From: Endomychus coccineus | Lineage: Eukaryota; Arthropoda; Insecta; Coleoptera; Endomychidae | Assembly: GCA_958510875.1 (NCBI GenBank) | Contig: OY294069.1 | Location: forward strand, 167,275,111-167,339,110 | Reading direction: 5' to 3' | DNA: 64,000 nt | Part shown: in pieces, positions 55,910 to 64,000 of the stretch | How the letters are laid out: each line of letters begins with the position of its first letter | Position numbering within the stretch: the stretch's first letter is position 1 | Made by a program: the position numbers and the translations under genes | Notes under the pieces: model-generated | Told to the model about the DNA's origin: nothing | The model's database searches: none | The model's input: only the letters and a program-made list of their open reading frames with translations

Positions 55910-56239
55910 ATCCGTCCTGGAACGATTTGCAAAAAAAATTAAGAGTATTGGTCTGTTTGGAAAAAATTCCGAGCTTTCACATTTTTAACGTCTAATTTGA
56001 CCCGACTATATTGAAAGTTATTTAATTCTTAGCTCATAAATTTTGTACAGTGGCGTAAGGCGTTAAGCTTCGTTGTTATTATAATTTCGTGTGTTTTTGT
56101 TAATGTATTATATTATATTCAAGTGAATTAAGAAAATATTATGTAATATTATTATCATATTGTGTTCCTGTGTGTTTGTTTTTCTTTTTGTATATTTGCA
56201 TTTTTAGTTAATATTTGCAAATTTGCATTTTATTCAACC

Positions 56240-56608
56240 TCATACATGCGACGAGGTAATGTTTTCAAATGTCGAACAAGAGAGAATGCGAAAAGGATAA
56301 TGGTGGACCTTCATTACCTTTTACTCCCATACATGAGGCAAATAATAGTCTTTGTTCAATATTTTCACAAATTATCCCAAACATTTGAAAGTGTTTCCAA
56401 TGCGTTGGACATTTCTTTACGAAATGTTTACAAGATAAAGAAAGAACGGCGATTACTCGAGGGCACCGATGGGAGATTGAGGATTCCTGGTGAATCTAGA
56501 TATTACCAAAACAAAAAGAGCGAACATTTGTCGGAAAGTTGTAAGTCGCACATTCGGAATGTGATATACCATATGTATGAACATTGCAAGTACTTAACTA
56601 TTCTCTAA
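56240..56608 (+). pseudogene. Transposase N-terminal HTH relic (Tc1/mariner-type)
   Basis: The open frame reads VFVQYFHKLSQTFESVSNAL, DISLRNVYKIKKERRL, LRIPGESRYYQNKKSE and SCKSHIRNVIYHMYEH. The order 'ALGxSxRTVxxIKKE', then a basic 'PGKxR' linker and 'IRNxIxxFY', is that of the DNA-binding half of a large insect Tc1/mariner-type transposase family. The preceding ~25 hydrophobic residues are probably not part of it. The catalytic half is absent downstream. Confidence 0.65.
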
Positions 56609-56639
56609 AGTTTATTCAACCTTATTCGTTTGTACAATT

Positions 56640-57790
56640 GTTAAATTGCTAAATACACTGGAGCAACATTTTGATGAGGATGGCTGTTTTGCCCTAACCC
56701 ATATTGATAGGAGGATGAGATGCGTGGAGATAACGGGAGCCGTGAGGACCGCCCCACTAGGGCTCTGGAGATTCTGATGTGGATCGTCCCTCTACAGCTC
56801 CATATCAAAACAGTTTGGGTCAGTGGTTCGGTGCGTCTTTGCCTCGCGGTCATGGCAGCATTTGGGATTGGACAGCCGAGAACTGCTCGATCCTCCGACT
56901 GACGCAGGATGCGATAGCCGTCAGGTTTCGAACACCAGATGCCCAAAACACAGAAGACGAACTGGGAGAACAAGGGCTTTGAGTCGCTTCCGCGAGGAGA
57001 ACTCGTGTGGTTCACGGATGGGTCTAAGATTGGTGAGTCCAGCTGAGCCGGAGTTCACTCGTGTACACCCAGAAAAGGGATTTCAGTTCCCTTAGATGCC
57101 CACGCAACCGTTTTCCAGGCTGAAGTATGTGCAATACGAACCTGTGCCCTGAAAAATCTGAGATTAAACTACCGAGGTAGGCGGATTTACATCTGACTGA
57201 CAGCTGAGCAGCCCTGGGCGCACACCGCGCCCACAGAGTGACTTCTATGCTTGTTTCGGAATGCAGGGACTCTGGCTGAATTAGCTAGAAGGAACTACCT
57301 CCAGCTAGTGTGGGTACCCGCCCACTCTGGCGTGAAAAGAAACGGAGTGAACGATGAACCAAATGGGGTTCCTTCAGTGCCCCGATTCAACGATCGAAAT
57401 TTGATCAATCATTGGGTTCCACGCCCCCAAGAAGCTACTGGATAGACAGTGGTTCTCGGTCTTGCGTGGCGCCCCCGGCATGAAGCAAGCGAAGCTTCAC
57501 ATTAGGGAGTTCTCGCCTAAACTCTCTAAAACCCTACTTTCTATGAGCAATAGAGGCCTACAACTGGTGACAGGACTCCTCACAGGATACTGTCTTCTGA
57601 AGAAACATCTACACACAATGAGCATTTTTAAAGACCCAGTTTGTAGTAGATGTGGAGATTCTAGCAGAATGTCCATCATTGGCTTCTCATAGGCTATAGT
57701 ACCTCGGCAGTACACATATGCCTCTTGAAGCCATAAGAGATATCAGTCCATGAAAAATATCACTCTTTGGCACCCAGTATTGTGAAACTT
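56640..57790 (+). mobile_element. LINE D-type element: RNase H and 3' end
   Basis: Across frames the plus strand gives ITGAVRTAPTRALEIL (about 56,730), then the RNase H domain with ELVWFTDGSKIG (first Asp, about 57,010), DAHATVFQAEVCAIRTCALK (Glu), YRGRRIYI and a LVWVPAHSGVKRNGV (His) block at about 57,300. The post-RNase H segment GMKQAKLHIREFSPKLSKTL, LQLVTGLLTGYCLLKKHLHT and CSRCGDSS follows, then RYLGSTHMPLEAIRDISP near 57,720. At least four frame changes and several stops are present. It is 5'-truncated like LINE D at 25,668-27,120. Confidence 0.85.
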
Positions 57791-57799
57791 CTTTCAGTC

Positions 57800-58680
57800 T
57801 GATCTATATATACGAATAGACAGTCAACAGCACTTCGCATATAAATTCACGAATTTTCTCGAATTATCGATAGAATGTCGCACATGTGAACAAAAACTAT
57901 ATGGTCAACCAATAACTCAGCATTGTTACACGATTTTTTTTATCGGTCCGTCGAATCTTTTAATTTATTTTGAACAGACCCTCTATGCCCATTGTATCCA
58001 CCAAGCATGTAACTCGCACGGAATTAGAATCCTTTTCATAATACATGTGATTGCATTGAAGGGTTTTTTTCAGCGTAAATCTCGGTGGGTGGAAACAGAT
58101 GTAACGAAAATAGCCTTCAATATGAACGGAAGTAGCATACAGGATAAAAATTCGAGGACCTTATTGAAGCGAATATTGAATTATATATTCATCGTTCCCG
58201 ATTGTATTTAGAATTATTCAAGCAGCTTCTGTAGTAGTTCAATAGAGGGCGTGTTTAGTCACTGGAGTGCTTATTAAACTTAAAAACAAAGGATTTTTTA
58301 ATTAAACACATGGCTTCGGTTTCACACATCAATTGCAAATTCATTTAAACAAGCTGCATGTTCGTTATAATTAAATTGATACGAGACATTGAAAATTTAT
58401 TTCACTTTTTTGTTTGCGTTTTTCTGTTCGAACGTAATTCCAGTTCTTTGTTTTCGATTGATTTAGTTCATTTTATTTTGTTCTCTATGCCAACCAATGC
58501 ACGGCCTGAGTTTATGTAGGTGTTATCAGAAACTTTGTCATAATTCGTATTTTATCCTATGTTTTTGATTCAACGAGGATTCATAGAATTCCAGATAAAA
58601 TATCGAAGCATCACACTTCAATAAGTTTTCAGGATGAATTATCCTTGCCATTTCATATTCACTTGAATCGAATAGCTAGT
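57800..58680. other. Unassigned interval
   Basis: No gene or repeat recognised; the AT-rich stretch 58,260-58,500 is unique-looking. Confidence 0.4.
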
Positions 58681-58689
58681 TTCGAAGAG

Positions 58690-58800
58690 ATTGGTGGGAC
58701 GTTTTGGTTTCACGAACATCATCAGAAGACGTTTGAAAACTAGTTCACATCAACTAAAGCGCGGGGCTCCTCAAGTAATTGCACTTGAGCATTAATTTAT
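58690..58800. repeat. PLE terminal-repeat fragment
   Basis: Matches the two halves flanking hAT element 1 ('gtttgaaaactagttcacat', 'caactaaagcgc', 'ctcaagtaattg'). The minus strand has GTCTTCTGATGATG, a short GTT/AAC stem and AAAACGTC: a hammerhead-like core with its second box altered. This copy shows the site into which hAT element 1 inserted in the other copy. Confidence 0.72.
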
Positions 58801-58804
58801 AAAA

Positions 58805-59185
58805 TATATAAATTTGTCAGTCTGACAACCACAAGCCCTTTGCGTCAAGTAGGTATAATGTTAAACAGATGTGTTCAGAATTTCATGACTATGGTAAAAG
58901 ACGTTTTTGCTGTAATGATATTACTGTCTTATTCACAGCTTTCTACATATACACAATTCTAATCATTATGTAGAAGTACGTAGAAATGAACCAACACATA
59001 CAAACGTGTTGGTAAATTTCCAACTGTTATAAAGAACAATTTGTCCATATATTGAAAACAAAATGGTGAAGAATCAGCGTTAGCAGAATATATAATATTG
59101 GCCACACCATTTCTCAAGAAGGCTCATCACTATTTAAACACTGTGAGACAAATATCTAGGTGACTTAGAAAGGATAGTAATGTAC
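58805..59185. other. Unassigned interval
   Basis: No gene or recognised repeat. Confidence 0.4.
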
Positions 59186-59189
59186 AGGG

Positions 59190-60200
59190 CTCGGCAAAAT
59201 GTATTACCCATTTTATTTCATTGATAACACAAAAATGATCCGGTTATTTTGAATGAAAATAGTTTTAAATAGAAAAGTAAGGCTTGGAAATTTTGTTAGA
59301 ATTTTTGAGAGTCATAATGGAGCGTACGTTTTGTGTCAAGAAATTGATTCAATTTAATTCAGTAATCGCTGTTCGAAGGTCTTTTTGACGTTATTTGAAT
59401 GTCCGTCGCTGTCTTCAGCGTGTAACCCTATTAAAATCGTAGGGGACCAAATCTGGGAAATATTGTGGATGACGAACTAATTCAAACAATTCATGCAATT
59501 TTGCCATTGCGACTGTGGACCTGTGCACCGGTGCGTTGTCCTGGTGAGAAAGCACTTTCTCCTCTGCCAACTGCGGCCTCTTTCGCCTCAAATCGGCGTC
59601 AAATCGATCCAACAGCTCTGCATGATATACGCCGGTGATCGTTTTGCCCTTTTGAAGGTAATCGATATGGAAGATACCATGTGCGTCCCAACAAACTGTC
59701 GCCATTACTTTGTTGACCGATAAACTTTGGCCTTTTTTGGAACTTTTCAACTTGCCCTCGTAGACAAACAGTCAAGTGAAAGACCAAGAACGTAATGAAG
59801 ATAGGGTAAGAAATGCAGTTATGGTTAGTCCGAAAAGACCCGCTGTTGAATATGCTTCCGTCTTTGGTTTGAGTGATCGAAGCACGAGAAGAATCTTAAG
59901 ACGCATGCATGTTCATCCACATAAGATCCCCATAGCTCAGGAAATGAATGATAATGATAAGATAACAGACATGAATTTTGTCGTCTGATTCATGATAATC
60001 ACTAAGGTATCGAAAATAACCTTTTCATGAGTGAGAGGCACATTTTTATCTCAAAGGCGATGTAAATAAGCAAAATTGCCCGAATTGGGCTCAAGAAAAT
60101 CTTCGGGAAATTCATCTTAACATTGCCCTAAAGTAACGGTATGGTGTGCCACTTCATCGTCTGGAATAATTGGCTTTATTTTTTGAAGAGAATGGTCATA
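59190..60200 (+). mobile_element. Mariner-type element A, interrupted
   Basis: A terminus-like 'acagggctcggcaaaatg' near 59,189 is followed by a plus-strand start at 59,317, MERTFCVKKLIQFNSVIAVR-RSF, the N-terminal HTH of a DUF4817-type transposase. The reading is cut at about 59,406 and resumes at about 59,766 as RVRNAVMVSPKRPAVEYASV, FGLSDRSTRRILRRMHVHPH, then SDEAHFHLNGDVNKQNC and VWC..SSSGIIG near 60,030-60,170. The C-terminal part is missing. A minus-strand mariner fragment fills the gap. Confidence 0.75.
59412..59765 (-). pseudogene. Mariner (DD34D) transposase fragment B, nested in A
   Basis: The minus strand reads GKLKSSKKGQSLSVNKVMAT, VCWDAHGIFHIDYLQKGKTI, ELLDRFDADLRRKRPQLAEE, LSHQDNAPVHRSTVAMAKLH and HPQYFPDLVPYDFN. 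All three catalytic Asps are present (WDAHG, HQDNAP, PYDF). The frame is open for about 110 codons, but the HTH domain and C-terminus are absent and no inverted termini flank it. This is the classical mariner family found in insects. It lies within, and opposite to, the element A reading. Confidence 0.85.
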
Positions 60201-60229
60201 AATTTTGATTTTTTTGTGAAATTGATATT

Positions 60230-62185
60230 TATCAAATTGTTTATTAACTAATTATATTGGCTAATTGAAATTAACTAATTGAAAAATGGTGTTTGAAAGG
60301 TCCAAATTATCGGGAAATAGCTCTAATCTCGAATATTTAGGAATTTTTCTTTTTTGTTAATTTGTTAATCATAAACCAGTTATAAACATTGAATAAACAT
60401 TGTTTATCGGTGAAATAAGTAAAAAGTACACTCTACCTGCTTAAAATCAATGGAAAATATCGATTAATAATTTTTTTGACACTATTCATTATTTATTGAC
60501 AAAATAAACAATTTATCAAGGACCAAAAGTGGTAAGCTTTGATCTAGGTGCCAAGACGAATCGAATGAGCCCTCACTGATCAACATCGGTCCATAAGAAC
60601 AAATTTTAGTTAGTCAGGTCAATTCTGGGCATCATTTATTGGACTATAAGCGAAAACGCAATTTAATAGACTCAGATTCATCTCCAGCTGAGGATGAACC
60701 ATTGTTTGCATTATTAATCCCAAATAGTATTTAAACAGGCACATTTTGCTTTATAATTCAGTTTACTCTGATGATGGATACCTGGTAGCTGGTAGGTCCT
60801 CAGTACAGAAATTTTAGTGAAGAAAAAAAATTGTCTATTAGAATCATCGTAGTTGGTTGGTTGGCTAGAGACAATAAACGCAATGAAATATTAAATAATT
60901 GAAATAAAATCAGTATCCCACGAAAGGTGTCCCTCAAGGTCCTGTATAGGGTCACATATAGTAGTTAGTGTTATTATTCTGATGGCGAACAGGAAAAGTC
61001 TAGATGAACGAAAAACCTATTCATGCTTCATGTGACAACTCCAATTCAGACGGAATGAATATATTTCTCAGCGTGCAACAACATCTACGCAAGCTGAACA
61101 ATGTCAAATGGTGGGAAATATCGGAAAACTTTCCGATCGTATTATTCTTCCTTAAGTTATTTTCTGTAATCTACGAGGGTATAATGTCTTTTAGTTCGTT
61201 AATTAACAGTATTCATTTTATATAAAGGTTTCTAATTACATAGCGTATAGCCTATAGACTTAGTAGCAGTCGCATTAATTAATTATAATTAAGTTTTAGT
61301 TAGAGTTCAGTTTGGGCGCCCAGAAATGCCCCAGCCCTGCGAGTGAGCGAGTTTGGCGGGGAACGGGTCTGCCGTAGTACGTGATGTGCATTTTGATCAT
61401 TACTGATATTATGCAGATCGGCCGAATTCGCAAGATGTATTTCGCCCTTCTCACTTTGTTAAATATGTTCTGACTTAATGCCGTTGCTGTAATGTTTGTG
61501 TAAAGTCTTCGCTGAATGTGTATCAGTGCTAATTTGATATATCCGACTAATTAAAAATTTGTTCTAATGTTGTTATAGTCTTTCGCACGGCGAACGGTAA
61601 AAAGCCGTATAATGCGATTTTATCATCCGCATAAATCTAATTATTACGTTACTCTTTGCAATTTCCCTAATTGAGATTGTTCTGGGTATGGGAGAGATTC
61701 TGTAGAATGTGTCGCTTTTATTATTTCATCGTCAACTTGTTTTGAGGTTTCCCAAAATTATTGTGAAATAAAATGTGAGAAGGGTGATGTCTCGGAAGCC
61801 GGGGATGGAGAATTGATGTGTTCTGCTAATGTCCAGTCAAGGACGATTAAAATGAGGTAGTACCTCCGAATTTTGAGAACCGCCATCGATTATTATGAAC
61901 CAAATAAAATGTGTAGTTTTTCTAGCGGCACCATGGCAACCTAGGTATTTTTCAGAGTTCTTTTCCTGCAGGGAACCTGTAACGAATCATTCCGGGAAAT
62001 TTTTGGCATAATCATAAGATAATTTTCTACCAATTGTAGTAACTCAAACTTAACGTAATATATTAGAATAATGTTCTATGTCTATGTCTTAAAATGATAT
62101 TTCTGTGCTACTACAATCTATTGTGGGGAATACCTGCTTGTAACAAGAATTGTGAAATAATAACCTATGATTAATATTGATTCTT
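60230..62185. other. Unassigned interval with degenerate PLE-type motif
   Basis: Segment 60,736-60,820 is the inverted partner of 24,711-24,795 and carries 'actctgatgatggataccTgg', a degenerate hammerhead-like box. At about 60,910-60,950 a tiny RT-like scrap (YPTKGVPQGPV) is readable on the plus strand. 61,310-61,720 is GC-richer with no coding frame. No gene is called. Confidence 0.35.
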
Positions 62186-62189
62186 CATC

Positions 62190-62428
62190 CAGGTATGAAT
62201 TATATATAAATTCTCGGATAATAGGCTAATCTGACACATATGCTTCTTATTTTCGTCGTTACCTACGTTTCGGTTTCACGACCATCATCGTAAGACGTAT
62301 CAATGTCTAAAACGGAACTTCTTAACTAACTGTATCAAACACAAGGCGTCTGAATTGCACTAATTTCAATCAAAAATACTCACGTTACCACTAATTTAAT
62401 TAATTAAGATCCTTGCAAATTCTTCATA
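62190..62428. repeat. PLE terminal-repeat copy, most complete
   Basis: Contains all landmarks seen in the other copies: 'ggtatgaattatatataaat', 'cacatatgcttctta', 'tacgtttcggtttcacgacc', 'atcatcgtaagacgtatca' and 'cactaatttcaatcaaaaat'. On the minus strand the hammerhead-like order is CGATGA (box 1 with one change), a GGT/ACC stem and GAAACGTA. A convincing stem I is not visible, so activity is doubtful. Confidence 0.75.
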
Positions 62429-62509
62429 ATGTTAAAAGTATATTTTAGGTTTCGAATTTTTCTTGAAGGTTTGGAGGTTATGAACATGAGTAAAAACGAG
62501 TTCGATAGA

Positions 62510-63480
62510 AAAATGAAGCTCATTCAATACTTAAGGAGCTCCAAAATAGTGAATGAGCGGAAATATGAGTTCCGTCAGCAGAGATTAACGGGAAACCTGC
62601 TTGGCTACGTAATACGTTTATGTCATAAATCTATTGAAAAACATGGGGAATCTCTGACTGTAGCATTGGATATATCCGAAGCATTTGATCGAGGATGACA
62701 TCAAAGTCTTATGGTTTGCAGCCTCAACTATGTCGCCTAATATCGAGTTTTCTCCCAGATAGATCACTTCATGTGGTGATTGACGGAGTATCCTCCGATA
62801 CAATGGCCATTAACGCTGATGTTCCACAGGGATCTGTCTTGGCACCGACTTTGTTTCTGCTTCATATAAACGATATGCTGGAAGTGACCACCAGTCCCGT
62901 ACACAGCTTTGCAGATGATGGTACACTCCATATCGCTTTCTCATCTAGACGCCTTATACCATCCAATGAAGTTAAAGAAACCAGACGGAGACAGGTTTAC
63001 GCAATTAATGGTGATCTGGCAAAGAATTTGAAATGGGGATCTGGTAATCTAGTAGAGTTTAATGCAACCAAAACTCAAGCCTGCGTCTTCTCCAGGAAGA
63101 CGGATCCCATAATCCCTAATATGATGATAGCAGGTACAACTATTCCTATGAAGTATGCCATATCCATCACTTTCTCATGAGACAATCATGTAAGGTCCAT
63201 TGCAAAATCTTGGTTTTCTATTCCGTGCCAAAAGCTACTTTACATCCCAGCAGCTCCTCAAAATCTACAAAGCACAGATTCGACCTGTTACAGTACGGCT
63301 CCCAAACATACGTTGAAGCTCTTGGATTCTATCCATAAGATATCCATTCTTCTGATTGATGATGTCAGACTTTCGAGTTCATTGGCCTCTCTAGAACATC
63401 GTAGAAATGTGGGAGAGCTCTCCCTTTTATATGGTCATTCCATAGTCCGTGTTCATCAGAAATTTTGTCTTCAACAGTAA
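62510..63480 (+). mobile_element. LINE B: longest copy, RT to C-terminus
   Basis: The plus strand encodes ERKYEFRQQRLTGNLLGYVI, HGESLTVALDISEAFDRG (fingers and palm, first catalytic Asp), then after a stop and a small deletion SYGLQPQLCRLISSFLPDRS, VSSDTMAINADVPQGSVLAP-TLFLLHIND and HSFADDGTLHIAF (the YADD-type catalytic pair at about 62,910). It continues VEFNATKTQACVFSRK to the tail HTLKLLDSIHK and SLEHRRNVGELSLLY in shifted frames. Breaks: the deletion near 62,698, a stop at 63,178 and several later shifts. It identifies LINE B as a jockey-like LINE; four other partial copies are in the window. Confidence 0.88.
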
Positions 63481-63484
63481 ACAT

Positions 63485-64000
63485 TACCCCATTTTGTAAT
63501 GGGGCTACTTAGTAACCCCATTACTTAAGAGAGACTATCGCCAGCAACAGGAAAAGTACAGTAGGATTCACTTATAAAAGAGATAGCGTCATTCTGGTTC
63601 AATAATTTGGAAATCAGAGTAAGGTGTTAAATGTTTCCTCTCATAGTGTTTTCTTGGAACCCATGAATCGGTTATCTTCTATCATTGCAGGTCTAGAGTA
63701 GAAAGCATGCAAATATGGAAATATTCAGTTCACTTGATAGAATTGTCCTATGTACCAACATTATTTATTGAAGTATCTATCTAATTAACCATATTGATCC
63801 TATTTCTCAACTACTAAGACGGTCAGATTGGTTCTATAGTAATAAAGTAGTAATATTTAAAGAACTATACGAGCACTTATATACAAATATATATCCTTTT
63901 TGATGGAGGAGGAGGAGGACAAAATTGACCAGGTAAAGTGCATTTTATATTGCAAACTGTTGATAGGATTTACAGAATAGAACCAAAGTGTGAAAAGCAT
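63485..64000. other. Unassigned interval at window end
   Basis: Short inverted words at 63,487-63,530 ('cattaccccattttgtaatgggg', 'aaccccattac') form a small hairpin. Otherwise nothing is recognised. Confidence 0.35.

Larger units (their letters stand above)
54589..56008. mobile_element. Foldback/MITE-like element with long inverted arms
   Basis: Termini 'tagtcgagtcaatttag' (left) and the complement of 'tagtcgggtcaaattag' (right) start inverted arms of about 230 bp, which include 'gatcggaattttttccaaac', 'gtcctgg.cggatactga' and 'agtcgctcgaccattttcacctgttaaacc' as paired blocks. The trinucleotide 'tat' flanks both ends, a possible target duplication. The centre has 150-bp tandem repeats and partial inverted copies of the same unit. 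The right arm is interrupted at 55,571-55,909. No transposase is encoded, so it would depend on an enzyme in trans. Confidence 0.82.

Noticed and set aside
62190..62300. Calling the main PLE repeat family an active hammerhead ribozyme
   Set aside because: The first core box is mutated in this copy and no convincing stem I pairing is visible, so only a hammerhead-like remnant is claimed.
1..64000. Search by eye for tRNA, rRNA or CRISPR-like arrays
   Set aside because: No cloverleaf, rRNA-like block or regularly spaced short repeat was seen; the repeated arrays have units too long and no spacers.

Overview
This window looks like transposon-rich, AT-rich non-genic DNA from an arthropod nuclear genome, most probably an insect. 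The evidence is the mixture of decayed elements: jockey/CR1-type and RNase H-type LINEs, Penelope-like elements (PLEs), Tc1/mariner-type and hAT transposons, a Helentron-type helicase-endonuclease and a tyrosine-recombinase element with a short spliceosomal intron. I found no bacterial operons, rRNA, tRNA or CRISPR array, and no host gene I could support. Most open frames are short and random; the real coding content is broken transposon protein, often recoverable only by reading across frames.

Layout. 1-0.8 kb: minus-strand hAT transposase relic. 3.3-3.7 kb: a near-perfect palindrome with ~177-bp arms carrying a hammerhead-type ribozyme fold. 4.1-5.1 kb: short tandem repeats and an LTR-leader-like site. 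5.8-7 kb: Helentron-like non-autonomous pieces and a 38-bp perfect palindrome. 7.2-9.2 kb: a jockey-type LINE (called B here) split by about 1.1 kb that holds a THAP-like zinc-finger relic. 11.3-12.5 kb: an AT-rich satellite of 350-380-bp units. 14.4-16.2 kb: a PLE, split by a 727-bp hAT element with perfect 8-bp target duplications. 18.5-20.3 kb: a mariner-type element with ~600-bp terminal inverted repeats. 24.8-27.1 kb: two LINE fragments. 29.3-30.9 kb: Helentron endonuclease fragment plus terminal hairpins. 33.0-37.3 kb: abutting LINE fragments of three families. 38.3-39.4 kb: a second hAT element (585 bp, perfect 8-bp duplications) between PLE repeat DNA and a mariner-type relic. 41.8-43.0 kb: a ~295-bp-arm inverted repeat and a hairpin. 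43.8-44.4 kb: PLE and LINE scraps. 45.2-46.8 kb: a nearly intact tyrosine-recombinase (Crypton-like) element with 21-bp inverted termini. 47-49.2 kb: LINE, PLE and Tc1 relics. 50.1-50.4 kb: a MITE. 51.4-53.1 kb: mariner and LINE relics. 54.6-56.0 kb: a foldback element with 150-bp tandem repeats. 56.2-57.8 kb: transposase HTH and RNase H LINE relics. 59.2-60.2 kb: one mariner fragment nested inside another. 62.2-63.5 kb: PLE repeat DNA followed by the best LINE B copy.

The observations I rate highest are the hammerhead-like palindrome and the related degenerate motifs next to PLE fragments, the inverted-terminus tyrosine-recombinase element, two hAT insertions beside the same PLE motif, and the Helentron helicase-endonuclease remnant. 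Family assignments come from recognised protein motifs and my own repeat comparison by eye; no database search was run.
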